Assembly (NCBI GenBank): GCA_019314375.1
Contig: JAFCZJ010000036.1
Span: forward strand, 1 to 43,414
Length of the DNA stretch: 43,414 nt
Direction of reading: 5' to 3'
DNA from: Deltaproteobacteria bacterium
GTDB lineage: Bacteria; Myxococcota; B64-G9
Shown: positions 1-7,348 of the stretch, piece by piece
How positions within the stretch are numbered: the stretch's first letter is position 1
How the letters are laid out: each line of letters begins with the position of its first letter
Position numbers and translations under genes: made by a program
The notes under the pieces: generated by a model
The model's input: the letters and a program-made list of their open reading frames with translations, nothing else
The model's database searches: none
Told to the model about the DNA's origin: nothing

Positions 1-1
1 T

Positions 2-220
2 TCTCCCGACTGGTCGATCATGGAGGTGAAGGTCAACGACGCGATACCCGACTGGGGGACCTCTCGCTTGGCTCGACATGGTTGTCAGATGCGTCGGGTG
101 AGCAAGTATTGTGCGGGGGTGGCGATGTCCAAGGATATGGATGTCGTCCCCCTGGCTATGGCACCGGGCAAGGATGGCAAGGAGGACGGTCTGTATGGAC
201 GAACTACTGAAAGATCTTGA
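2..220 (+). CDS. VTC-domain (polyphosphate polymerase-like) protein, C-terminal end only
   Basis: The frame is open from the first bases of the window to a stop at 218-220, so this is the 3' end of a longer gene. The visible residues include SIMEVKVNDAIPDW and, further on, RRVSKYCAGVA. That resembles the end of VTC domains, where a conserved Glu-Val-Lys strand is followed by an Ile-Pro-Asp-Trp turn and a Ser-Lys-Tyr-Cys helix. VTC-domain proteins make polyphosphate from ATP in yeast, and bacterial relatives are often found beside DUF4956 genes. The next gene here is DUF4956 and starts 26 bases before this stop, which strengthens the call. The catalytic N-terminal part lies outside the window, so activity cannot be judged. 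Confidence 0.7.
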   Translation, partial: SPDWSIMEVKVNDAIPDWGTSRLARHGCQMRRVSKYCAGVAMSKDMDVVPLAMAPGKDGKEDGLYGRTTERS

Positions 221-890
221 GCGTTTCGGCGATTTGTCGTCGGCTTTCACCCTGTTGGACATGACCCTGGTCTTGGGCCTCAGTTTTGTCTTGAGCTTGT
301 TCGTGGGCTGGGTCTACCGGTACACCCACAAGGGCGTGTCGTATTCCCAAAGCTATGTACACACCCTGGTCATCATGGGCACGGTGGTCTCTTTGATCAT
401 GTTGATCATCGGTTCCAACATCGCCCGGGCCTTCGCCCTGGTGGGCGCCTTGTCCATCGTGCGCTTCAGAAACGCCATGAAAGAAACCCGGGATATCGGC
501 TTCGTCTTCATGGCCATGGCGGTGGGCATGGCGGTGGGCACGCGGTTTTACTTGTTGGCCGTTTTCGCCACGGTTTTCATGTCGGCCATGGTGGTAGCGA
601 TGTACAAGTTCAACATGTTCGCCAAGGAAGTCAGAGAGCGCATCTTGCGCATTCGTCTGCCCGTGGATAGGGATCACGAACAAGCCTTCGAAGAGCCCTT
701 CCGTAAGTACTTAGAAGAGCAGCGAATCATTTCCATAGAGACCGTGCGGGCCGGCGTACAACAAGAGGTGGTTTACTCGGTCGTAATGAAAAAGAACGTC
801 AACCCCAAAGACCTCCTGGAAGGCATCCGAGCCTGCAACGACAACCAAAAAGTCACTCTGATCTTGGGCCAGCAAGAAATCGATATCTAA
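195..890 (+). CDS. DUF4956 integral membrane protein
   Basis: A 231-residue protein beginning MDELLKDLERFGD. The start at 195 is chosen because AAGGAGG lies at 179-185, 9 bases upstream; the frame is open further upstream but those residues overlap the VTC gene. At least three hydrophobic segments are visible in the first 145 residues. They include the conserved block GALSIVRFRNAMKETRDIGF typical of DUF4956, followed by GMAVGTRFYLLA. The last 80 residues form a soluble, probably cytoplasmic domain. Members of this family commonly neighbour VTC-domain proteins and are thought to work with them at the membrane. The 26-base overlap with the upstream VTC gene indicates translational coupling. Biochemical function is unknown. 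Confidence 0.85.
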   Translation: MDELLKDLERFGDLSSAFTLLDMTLVLGLSFVLSLFVGWVYRYTHKGVSYSQSYVHTLVIMGTVVSLIMLIIGSNIARAFALVGALSIVRFRNAMKETRDIGFVFMAMAVGMAVGTRFYLLAVFATVFMSAMVVAMYKFNMFAKEVRERILRIRLPVDRDHEQAFEEPFRKYLEEQRIISIETVRAGVQQEVVYSVVMKKNVNPKDLLEGIRACNDNQKVTLILGQQEIDI

Positions 891-903
891 AATCAGAAGA
901 CCG

Positions 904-925
904 AAAAACCGGGGAAAAACCGGGG
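904..925. repeat. Short direct repeat before the transposon end
   Basis: The 11-base unit AAAAACCGGGG occurs twice in tandem (904-914 and 915-925). The second unit runs into the left inverted repeat of the RAYT transposon. It may be a partial extra copy of the transposon tip. Confidence 0.7.
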
Positions 926-954
926 ACGGTCTTAGTTTATTAGTTATTTTGGTT
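917..954 (+). repeat. Left inverted end of the RAYT transposon
   Basis: Perfect 38-base inverted partner of 2112-2149. It contains the motif GGGGACGGTCTTAGTTTATT and the mini-hairpin ACCG/CGGT with a GGGA loop. Confidence 0.9.
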
Positions 955-988
955 GACACCGCTTGTTTGTGCATTGATTCTTGTGACT

Positions 989-2122
989 ATGCCTCGACTT
1001 GCAAGACCTCATGTTACGGGTGGATTGTTCCATGTCATCTCTCGGTTTCATAATCGAGAATACTTGTTGGACAAGCCGGGCGCGAGAAGACGTTACCTGG
1101 TCGCCCTCGAAAAGGCGTCCGAGCGATACGACCCCAGAATTCTTGCCTTTTGTCTTATGTCATCACACGTTCATCTGGTGCTTCAATTGGGCAAGGACCC
1201 CCTTGGGGTATTCATGAAGTCGGTCAATACGGGCTGGGCCAATTGGCTAAACAAGAAGTTCAAGCGCATAGGAACAACGCTGGCGGATCGGCCAAATACC
1301 GTGTTTTGCGACAGTCACACCTATGCTTTGGAGTTGGTAAGATACGTCCACAATAATCCGGTGCGTGCCAAGCTGGTCACTCATGCAAGCGCCAGCCCCT
1401 GGTCAAGCCATCGTATCTACCTCGGCGAAGAGAGGCGACCTTCATGGTTAGATGTAGATCCCGTGCTTGGTCGTTTTTCGAATAACAAGGAAGAAGCAGT
1501 CCTTCAATTTGATACCTGGGTGAATCAAGGCAAGAAAGAGGAGCGGCGGCCAGAGTTTTCGGGAGAACTAGATCGAAAGATGGCAAAACACATCAGAAGC
1601 TTGATTACAGGACCAGTTGAAATCAGCTATCCGGTATTGGGGCCAGACAACTTCATCGTTGAAGCATTTGGCCAGCAGAAACAACACAACGACGACTTGG
1701 CTCAATTCCGAAACGCACCCATTGGAGCCATGGATGTCTTGTTGTCTGTATGCCAAGAGTGCGGATTGGAACCAGCAGCAGTTCTTGGGAGAAGGCGTAA
1801 CCGTCACATCAGCCGCGCCCGCATGCTGACCGCATGGATTTGGTCCGATCGTTTCTTCCGTCCCCAGGTCGATATCGCAGAGCTTTTGTCTCTCAGACCC
1901 GCCTCAGTCAGCATAATGATCGGGAAAATGCGAAAAGGCGAAAGAGCAGAGCAGGAGCGACCCGCCATTGAGCGCATCATAAGTAGCATCCGAAAAAAAA
2001 TAATTGTCCAGCGGGAAAATGAAAAACAAAAACCTTCAAAGTCACGCGATCCCAACATGGCCCAGCATTTTCTTCTACAAAGGCTTCGCGACGTGGAAGA
2101 AAAACTAAAAGAACCAAAATAA
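989..2122 (+). CDS. REP-associated (Y1, IS200-like) transposase with C-terminal HTH region
   Basis: A 377-residue protein from ATG 989 (MPRLARPHVTGG). A reading frame from TTG 953 would start inside the inverted repeat and is less likely. Residues 1-130 match the Y1 transposase fold of RAYT proteins. The metal-binding HxH motif is SSHVHLVL (His60, His62), and VRYVHNNPVRAKLV holds the candidate catalytic tyrosine (Tyr119). Y1 enzymes cut and join single-stranded DNA at hairpins. The C-terminal half is longer than in minimal RAYTs. It has a DnaA-C-like helix-turn-helix stretch around residues 270-320 (GRRRNRHISRARML, then IAELLSLRPASVSIMI). The stop codon TAA at 2120-2122 lies inside the right inverted repeat, so the element end encodes the protein end. 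No clear ribosome binding site is seen. Confidence 0.85.
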   Translation: MPRLARPHVTGGLFHVISRFHNREYLLDKPGARRRYLVALEKASERYDPRILAFCLMSSHVHLVLQLGKDPLGVFMKSVNTGWANWLNKKFKRIGTTLADRPNTVFCDSHTYALELVRYVHNNPVRAKLVTHASASPWSSHRIYLGEERRPSWLDVDPVLGRFSNNKEEAVLQFDTWVNQGKKEERRPEFSGELDRKMAKHIRSLITGPVEISYPVLGPDNFIVEAFGQQKQHNDDLAQFRNAPIGAMDVLLSVCQECGLEPAAVLGRRRNRHISRARMLTAWIWSDRFFRPQVDIAELLSLRPASVSIMIGKMRKGERAEQERPAIERIISSIRKKIIVQRENEKQKPSKSRDPNMAQHFLLQRLRDVEEKLKEPK

Positions 2123-2149
2123 CTAATAAACTAAGACCGTCCCCGGTTT
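2112..2149 (-). repeat. Right inverted end of the RAYT transposon
   Basis: Exact reverse complement of 917-954. It overlaps the last codons and stop of the transposase and ends one base before the aminotransferase stop codon. Confidence 0.9.
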
Positions 2150-3319
2150 CTAGTAGAAATACCGCTCCATGCGATCGAAGGCTGTGTTGATCATGTCTTC
2201 GGGGACACAGAAAGAGAGGCGCAGATGTCCTTCCGCTGTGGGGCCGAAGTCGCAGCCTGGGGTTGTTGAGACCTTGGCTTCCTTGAGCAGTTTTTCGCAG
2301 AAGGTTTTGGAGTCGTGTCCGTCCTCGCGCAGGATTTTGGGGAACATCAAGTAGGAACCCTGGGGCTTTTGGTAGGCAAAGACATCCGGTAAGCGATCGA
2401 GGCGTTCACACATTAGGTTTCTGGCGGACTCGTATTTTTGGCGGAAGTCTTCGATGCAGGTTTGGGGGCCCTGCAAGGCGCCCAAGGCTGCGTATTGGGA
2501 GACAACCGGCGCACAAATGGAGAAGGAAATGTGGGGTTTGCCGATTTGGGGGATCCATTTTTCGGCGGCGTGAACATAGCCGATGCGCCAGCCGGTCATG
2601 GCGTAGTTTTTGGTGAAAGTGAAGCAACTGATGGCGTGGTCCCGCATTTCAGGCAGGGCGCCGATGGCGAAATGATCGTGGCCGTCGAAGGTGAAGTACT
2701 CGTAGGCCTCGTCGGTGATGACGACGATGTTCGCCTCCAGGGCGATTTTGGCCAGTTCGGTCAGTTCTTGTTTGCTGAACACGGCACCGGTGGGGTTGGC
2801 TGGTGAGCAGTAAAGGATGGCCCGGGTTTTGGGGGTGATGGCCTGGCGAATGGCTTCTAAGTCCAGACGAAAATTTTCTTCCTCCACCGTGGGGGCAAAG
2901 ACCGGCGTCGCTGAGGCCATAAGCACCTGGTTGATGTGGGTCGAATAGGTGGGGCTCGGCAGAATGACCTCGTCGCCGGGATCCACGACCGCCATCAGGG
3001 CGGCTGCGATGCCTTCGATGGCACCGATGGTGACGATGAGTTGATCCGCGTTGGCGTTGATGGCGTTGTCCCGCTTGAGCTTTTTGGCGATTTCCTCCCG
3101 CAGGGCCGGCAGGCCCTTGGTCTCCGAATAGCCGTCCACCAGTCCATTTTGGATAGCGGCCATGGCGGCTGCGTGGATATGCGCCGGGGCCGCGCCGGTG
3201 GGCTTGGCCCAGGAAAGAAATGCCACGTCTTCGACGGACTTGGACAGGGCGGTCATCGCATGAATGGCCGAGGGGGGGATGTTCGACACCCGCTTTGATG
3301 GATGGATTTTTTGGGTCAT
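2150..3319 (-). CDS. PLP-dependent class I/II aminotransferase
   Basis: A 389-residue fold-type I aminotransferase. The start at 3319 (MTQKIHPSKRVSN) is preceded by AAGGGAG about 7 bases upstream. The frame stays open to 3739, but those codons run into the divergent gene's promoter and lack family similarity. Visible active-site features are SPANPTG (Asn175), the TDEAYEYF block with Asp203 and Tyr206, the Schiff-base lysine in FTFTKNYAMTGWRIGY (Lys237), and Arg245. A C-terminal RLSF arginine probably binds the substrate carboxylate. Length and motifs fit the aspartate/aromatic aminotransferase subgroup; the substrate cannot be told. It is a single gene, convergent with the transposon, whose right end sits directly at its stop codon. 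Confidence 0.9.
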   Translation of the reverse strand: MTQKIHPSKRVSNIPPSAIHAMTALSKSVEDVAFLSWAKPTGAAPAHIHAAAMAAIQNGLVDGYSETKGLPALREEIAKKLKRDNAINANADQLIVTIGAIEGIAAALMAVVDPGDEVILPSPTYSTHINQVLMASATPVFAPTVEEENFRLDLEAIRQAITPKTRAILYCSPANPTGAVFSKQELTELAKIALEANIVVITDEAYEYFTFDGHDHFAIGALPEMRDHAISCFTFTKNYAMTGWRIGYVHAAEKWIPQIGKPHISFSICAPVVSQYAALGALQGPQTCIEDFRQKYESARNLMCERLDRLPDVFAYQKPQGSYLMFPKILREDGHDSKTFCEKLLKEAKVSTTPGCDFGPTAEGHLRLSFCVPEDMINTAFDRMERYFY

Positions 3320-3432
3320 TGCGGCTCCCTTCAGTGACAGCGGGCCTGGCTGAATTGTCGGTCCGGTGTATTTATCCATAGGCCCGTGGTGGTTTTTTGG
3401 CAATGACTTAAGAAAAATCCAGGTAACTGCCC

Positions 3433-3461
3433 TTGTCATATCTTCTTCGAGTGTGTACTTT
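3433..3461 (+). promoter_or_regulatory. Weak sigma70-like promoter candidate
   Basis: TTGTCA (3433-3438) and TACTTT (3456-3461) are separated by 17 bases, upstream of the small membrane protein gene at 3485. The -10 box is poor, so this is tentative. The rest of 3320-3484 shows nothing else recognisable. Confidence 0.3.
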
Positions 3462-3484
3462 GTTTTATAGACGTGGAGATAAGC

Positions 3485-3823
3485 ATGCCGAGTAAGACAG
3501 GAAAAACATCCAAATATTATCGCCTCTTGGCGATTGGGCTGTTTTTTGTCTTGCTGTTTGTTTCTCTTTTTGTTGTGCATGTGGGCCCCGTGGCGGAAAC
3601 CGAGGGCTTGGAAATTCGGGCGGTGGCTGAAGATGTGCCCGATCCGGCGGAACCTCCGCAACTCATCAATTTGATGGACGCACAGCTTTCGGTACGGGGC
3701 GATGGGGTTTTGCTGTCCTTTTCCGATCTCCTTTCCCATTCCATGCTGAGCTTGGCAGACGAGGATTGCGCCCGATTGGGCTTTGTCCGCCTTCCCGTAA
3801 AACCTCCCAGAACGACTGTCTGA
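3485..3823 (+). CDS. Single-pass membrane protein, unknown function
   Basis: A 112-residue protein starting at ATG 3485 (MPSKTGKTSKYYR), with GGAG at 3476-3479. A GTG at 3473 is in frame but lacks spacing for a binding site. A basic N-terminus is followed by one strongly hydrophobic segment (LLAIGLFFVLLFVSLFVV, about residues 13-33). That predicts a signal anchor with the remaining 80 residues in the periplasm. The periplasmic part is acidic and contains VPDPAEPPQLINLMDAQLSV. No family is recognised. It heads a rightward set of envelope genes (next at 3885, 4079 and 4791), which suggests an envelope role. Confidence 0.6.
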   Translation: MPSKTGKTSKYYRLLAIGLFFVLLFVSLFVVHVGPVAETEGLEIRAVAEDVPDPAEPPQLINLMDAQLSVRGDGVLLSFSDLLSHSMLSLADEDCARLGFVRLPVKPPRTTV

Positions 3824-3884
3824 TCCTTTCGTTATTTGTTTTCAGACAGATGGCGGGCTTGCGTCCGCCCTTGGGAGAAAAATC

Positions 3885-4034
3885 ATGTCCGATAAGAACC
3901 GTGAAATAGAAGCTGATTCCAGCAGCAACCCGACTTCCGATGAGGCCGAACAGCGCAAGAATGCCATCAAGCTCATCGTTTTGGTCTTCGTGATCCCCTT
4001 GTTGGTGGTGGGGATTTCCTTGGCCACTCGATAG
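3885..4034 (+). CDS. Small (49-residue) tail-anchored-like membrane protein
   Basis: A short gene with ATG at 3885 and TAG at 4032-4034. GGGAG lies at 3873-3877, 7 bases upstream. The product begins MSDKNREIEADSSSNPTSDE. It has a very hydrophilic, acidic first half, a basic EQRKN junction, and then a hydrophobic stretch (IKLIVLVFVIPLLVVGISLA) to near the end. The arrangement suggests a cytoplasmic head with a C-terminal membrane anchor. It sits 61 bases after the gene at 3485 and 44 bases before the outer-membrane protein gene, in the same direction. No family is recognised; the good binding site and protein-like composition support it as real. Confidence 0.55.
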   Translation: MSDKNREIEADSSSNPTSDEAEQRKNAIKLIVLVFVIPLLVVGISLATR

Positions 4035-4078
4035 GCGGGATCGCCAAGGATTTCGTTTCATGCTAGGCTCCGGCCCTG

Positions 4079-4786
4079 ATGAGCAAGCCTTCCGCATGTC
4101 TTTTGGCGATGTTCTTGATCCTGCTCTGGATGCCGCGGGCTTTGGCCTGGAATTTGAGTGCCGAGCTCGTGACCGATCTGCCTGTGCAGGTCGGTGCCCG
4201 TGTTGACACGGAGGGCCCGTTCGGCCTGCGCCTCTCCACTTCTCTGGGCTTCATGCCCGCGGGCTACGTGGATTTGATCAACGCGGTGGTCGTGGCAGCC
4301 GATGGCTATGATGACGACACGGCCAAGTTGGTGCGTAGCGCGCTCAAGAACTCTTTGGTCTGGCGCATGCATCTGGGCTGGCGGCCTTTTTCCAACCTGG
4401 GTTTCTATGGCGATTTGGGTTATGGCCTGGTGGCCTTGGGCGGTGGCGTAACCGCAGAGGATTTGATTACCTTGGCCAGCGGCATCTCGTCGCCTATTTC
4501 CGATCCCACCGGTGCCCGACTTTACTCGGTCAGTTCCACACTTCATATGCTTGACGTGGAACTGGGTTGGCAGTGGGAGCTTTGGGCCGGTCTGCGCCTG
4601 CGAGCGGCCGTGGGCTTTGCCGGCACAGTGGGGGCCAAGACCCGTGTCGAACCGGACTCCCTGCCCTTGCTCCCCGGTTCGGTGGATGTCTTTTCCCGGT
4701 CGGCCGAGGACTACTTGGACGACATCTATACCTCTTATGTCTTCACTCCGGTCATCAGCCTGGGTGTCGGCTACGCTTTTTTCTGA
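4079..4786 (+). CDS. Predicted outer-membrane beta-barrel protein
   Basis: A 235-residue protein with a typical signal peptide (MSKPSACLLAMFLILLWMPRALA, cut before WNLS). Alternating strands such as GFYGDLGYGLVAL, LDVELGWQWELWAGLRL and FTPVISLGVGYAFF follow. It ends in an aromatic residue (Phe), as outer-membrane barrels usually do for BAM recognition. The size would suit an 8-10 strand barrel. The family is not recognised. The lipoprotein gene begins only 4 bases after this stop, so the two are almost certainly co-translated and may act together at the outer membrane. Confidence 0.7.
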   Translation: MSKPSACLLAMFLILLWMPRALAWNLSAELVTDLPVQVGARVDTEGPFGLRLSTSLGFMPAGYVDLINAVVVAADGYDDDTAKLVRSALKNSLVWRMHLGWRPFSNLGFYGDLGYGLVALGGGVTAEDLITLASGISSPISDPTGARLYSVSSTLHMLDVELGWQWELWAGLRLRAAVGFAGTVGAKTRVEPDSLPLLPGSVDVFSRSAEDYLDDIYTSYVFTPVISLGVGYAFF

Positions 4787-4790
4787 GCCG

Positions 4791-7163
4791 ATGAAAATTA
4801 GAATCTCATCAATGTTGTCCGGATCTGGCCTGTTGCTTGTTTTGCTGGCGGCAAGCTGTAGCAAATTTTCGATCGAGCCGCCTGTCGCGAGGATCTGGGA
4901 TGATCCTGGATTGAGCTTGCCCGAGACTGATTTTTTTGCGGCGCATCCTTGGATCATGGACACGAGTACCTGGGCGGCACCGGGTTGCGGCCTGGGACAG
5001 CCCTCCGACGCACGTCACATGGGTGATTTTGGAGTCGGCAACGGGCACGTTTTTGCTTTGAGCGGTTACGCATGTCCCTTGAACACCTTGCACACTATGG
5101 CCGGGCCCGACTACCAGCAAGAAGGCGCATTTTTTCCAGACACCTGGATGGAGCTTTGGCTGGATGGCGAGGCGCAAGAGGTGAAGGCGGGTTTTCTTTA
5201 TCGAGTGCGCGCTGCGCCCATTCTGATAAGCCATGAGCGGGGAGATCTGTTGGAGTGGTTCACCATCACCTGGGCACCCGCGGGCTTGGATGACGACGAC
5301 CCGTTACTGCGGACCATCCTGCGCACCATCGTGGTGCGCAATCTTTCCGATGACACCTTGTCTGGGATTTTTCTGCGCCATGAAAACGCAGCGCAGGTCA
5401 AAGACGGGCGTCGGCGAAGTTTGGTGGCTTTGCTGCCCGCCGAAGAGGAGGATGCCTCCGAGATAGGGCTCGATGCGCTTTCGCCGGGTCAGGAGGTGGC
5501 CCTGGTCCTGGCCTATGTTACGAGCCAGGATGAATTGGGCGAATCCGCGACCATTTCGGCTTTGCGGCAGGCGGATTTGGGTGCCCTGCTCGATGCAACG
5601 CATGAACATTGGCGCCTTTGGTCCGAGCGTTCGGCCCAGCTCGATTGCCCGGATCCACGGGTGGCTGATCTTTTGGACGGCATGCGGGTCACGGTGCGCA
5701 GCCAGCAGACTTATCTGGGCGGGATTTCGCCCATGTCGCGATATTCGCTCATGTGGATTCGCGATACGGCCGGGGCGGTTCGCTACTTTTTGCGCCTGGG
5801 GCTTTTTGAAGAGGCGCGGGCCATGTTGGATTATTACTATCTGGGGGCCATCATTCGCGGCGACATCTCCAACGCCTTGGCTCTGGATTATGCTCCGGCG
5901 GAGCCGCCGGTCGAGCCGGACTGGGCGAGCCTGCCTCCATTTTCCGGGCGTACCGAAGGTGAGACGCCTTCTTACCTGCCCATCATGGCCAACTGGTATG
6001 CCGAGGCCACGGGTGACGACAGCCTGATCGATGCGCAATATGAATTTTTGCGGCGGGCTCTTTTGGCCCAGCATATCGACGAGCAGGGCTTGATCCCCTT
6101 TTCCGGAGACGAGACTTACCGGGGGGCCATGGCCATGACCCTGGGCCTGGCCATCGAGCACGATTGGGTGAGTTGCTGTCCTTCGGCCAATTCGTCGTTT
6201 CTTTTTGTGGCCGGCGCTGAAGCCTTGGCAGGCCAAGCGGATCGCCGTGGTAAGTCGCAAGATGCCGAGGAACTGATGGATTTGGCTGAACGGGTACGCC
6301 GGGCGGCCGATGCGGCCTATTGGGATTCAGCCGGATACTGGAGACCCTATGAGGGGATGGAGGGGCCGGTGCCTCCCTACGAGGACGTCTCCACCAAGCC
6401 CTATTGGACGGGTTTTGCGAGGGCCGCCGACGAAAAGGCGCTTGAGAATCTGGAAAGCGTCATTGGGCTTTTGGGTCAAGATGATGGTTTTTTGCAGTCG
6501 CCCTTGCATGATGAATACGTGAACTACATGGGTACGGACATCACGCAAGGCGTATACACGGGCATGATGCCTGGCTATTTTCTATACAATTTGGCGATGA
6601 CCGACCACCCCATGGTGGAAAAGGCCTTTGACGCTCTGGCTTCGGCCGCGTCTCCTTCCGGCAATTACGCGGAGTACCAAGTCTACGACGATCATAGCGC
6701 CTTGCAGGTCATCTATGAGCAGAGTGGGACCTTGGGGGACTTGACCGCGCGCTATCGGCCTTGGGAGGGTGCCATCTGCCTGGATGCCCTGGTTTTTTAC
6801 CTGACCGGTTTTGAGCCGAGGGCTTCAGAGGGCCTTGTGGCCCTGGCGCCACGCTTGCCCAACGATTGGCCCCGGATGGAGTGGAGGGGCCTGCGCTTTG
6901 GCGATGTTCGTTTTGATCTGCTGGTCGAAGAGCTGGGGGGGCAGCGGCGCATTACCGTGACGCCCCAAGGGCGCGCTTCGTTGAACTTGGATTTGGCCAT
7001 TCCGCTTGGCGAGGTGGAGGTTACCCGGGTTGAGCTTAGGGGCCGGCGAGTCGAGGCTTCAGACTACGGCATTCGTGAACTCTTTGGCCTGCCAAGACTT
7101 GAGCTGGGTGTGCATGAGGTGAGTGGGGCCGAGGCTTTGGTGGTCACGGTTTGGTATCAGTAG
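4791..7163 (+). CDS. Lipoprotein, six-hairpin glycosidase-like
   Basis: A 790-residue lipoprotein. The start at 4791 (MKIRISSMLSGSG) is chosen because it gives a complete lipoprotein signal ending LLVLLAASC and lies 4 bases after the upstream stop. The frame is open further upstream but there it overlaps the beta-barrel gene. After a beta-rich N-terminal domain (to about residue 290), the middle resembles (alpha/alpha)6-toroid glycosidases such as GH15/GH63 or debranching-enzyme relatives. Evidence is a SRYSLMWIRDTAGAVRYFLR motif near residue 320, repeated helical hairpins with aromatic and acidic residues, and PYWTGFARAADEK near 535. The last 120 residues form a beta-sandwich-like domain. 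The catalytic acids are not identified with certainty. It probably acts on a glycan from the inner face of the outer membrane or the cell surface. No clear terminator follows. Confidence 0.6.
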   Translation: MKIRISSMLSGSGLLLVLLAASCSKFSIEPPVARIWDDPGLSLPETDFFAAHPWIMDTSTWAAPGCGLGQPSDARHMGDFGVGNGHVFALSGYACPLNTLHTMAGPDYQQEGAFFPDTWMELWLDGEAQEVKAGFLYRVRAAPILISHERGDLLEWFTITWAPAGLDDDDPLLRTILRTIVVRNLSDDTLSGIFLRHENAAQVKDGRRRSLVALLPAEEEDASEIGLDALSPGQEVALVLAYVTSQDELGESATISALRQADLGALLDATHEHWRLWSERSAQLDCPDPRVADLLDGMRVTVRSQQTYLGGISPMSRYSLMWIRDTAGAVRYFLRLGLFEEARAMLDYYYLGAIIRGDISNALALDYAPAEPPVEPDWASLPPFSGRTEGETPSYLPIMANWYAEATGDDSLIDAQYEFLRRALLAQHIDEQGLIPFSGDETYRGAMAMTLGLAIEHDWVSCCPSANSSFLFVAGAEALAGQADRRGKSQDAEELMDLAERVRRAADAAYWDSAGYWRPYEGMEGPVPPYEDVSTKPYWTGFARAADEKALENLESVIGLLGQDDGFLQSPLHDEYVNYMGTDITQGVYTGMMPGYFLYNLAMTDHPMVEKAFDALASAASPSGNYAEYQVYDDHSALQVIYEQSGTLGDLTARYRPWEGAICLDALVFYLTGFEPRASEGLVALAPRLPNDWPRMEWRGLRFGDVRFDLLVEELGGQRRITVTPQGRASLNLDLAIPLGEVEVTRVELRGRRVEASDYGIRELFGLPRLELGVHEVSGAEALVVTVWYQ

Positions 7164-7348
7164 CACTGCTTCGCTGAACCATATTTTCCTTGACCCTGCG
7201 GCCCGCTTGATGGCCAGATGAATGACAAGACTCAGAAAAGTTGAAGTATGGCAGTGGCGGGCGTTTCTGGATTTGAATTCAGGCCGGAGTTTGACCGTCG
7301 ACAGAGAAGCAAGAACTTATTAATCCAATGGGTTTGAGGAGGTTGATG

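Larger units (their letters stand above)
917..2149 (+). mobile_element. RAYT/IS200-like transposon with perfect 38-bp inverted ends
   Basis: The element is bounded by a 38-base sequence at 917-954 and its exact reverse complement at 2112-2149, with one transposase gene between them. Each end contains a small hairpin, ACCG-GGGA-CGGT (919-930 on the left), of the kind that Y1 transposases recognise. No target-site duplication is visible, as expected for this single-strand transposition chemistry. The right end abuts the stop codon of the aminotransferase gene (complement of 2150-2152), so insertion left that gene intact. Lone sequences like the end occur at 30747-30780 and 34432-34470. The perfect identity of the two ends suggests recent activity. 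Confidence 0.8.

Noticed and set aside
204..683. Minus-strand frame opposite DUF4956
   Set aside because: His/Gln/Asp-rich shadow of a membrane protein gene; no supporting signals.
3320..3739. N-terminal extension of the aminotransferase
   Set aside because: Runs over the divergent gene. The Met at 3319 has a good binding site and fits the family length.
4512..4790. N-terminal extension of the lipoprotein gene
   Set aside because: Overlaps the beta-barrel gene and would bury the lipoprotein signal inside the protein.
5304..6260. 318-codon minus-strand frame
   Set aside because: Shadow of the lipoprotein glycosidase gene. Composition is Arg/Gln/His-rich and it lacks domains.
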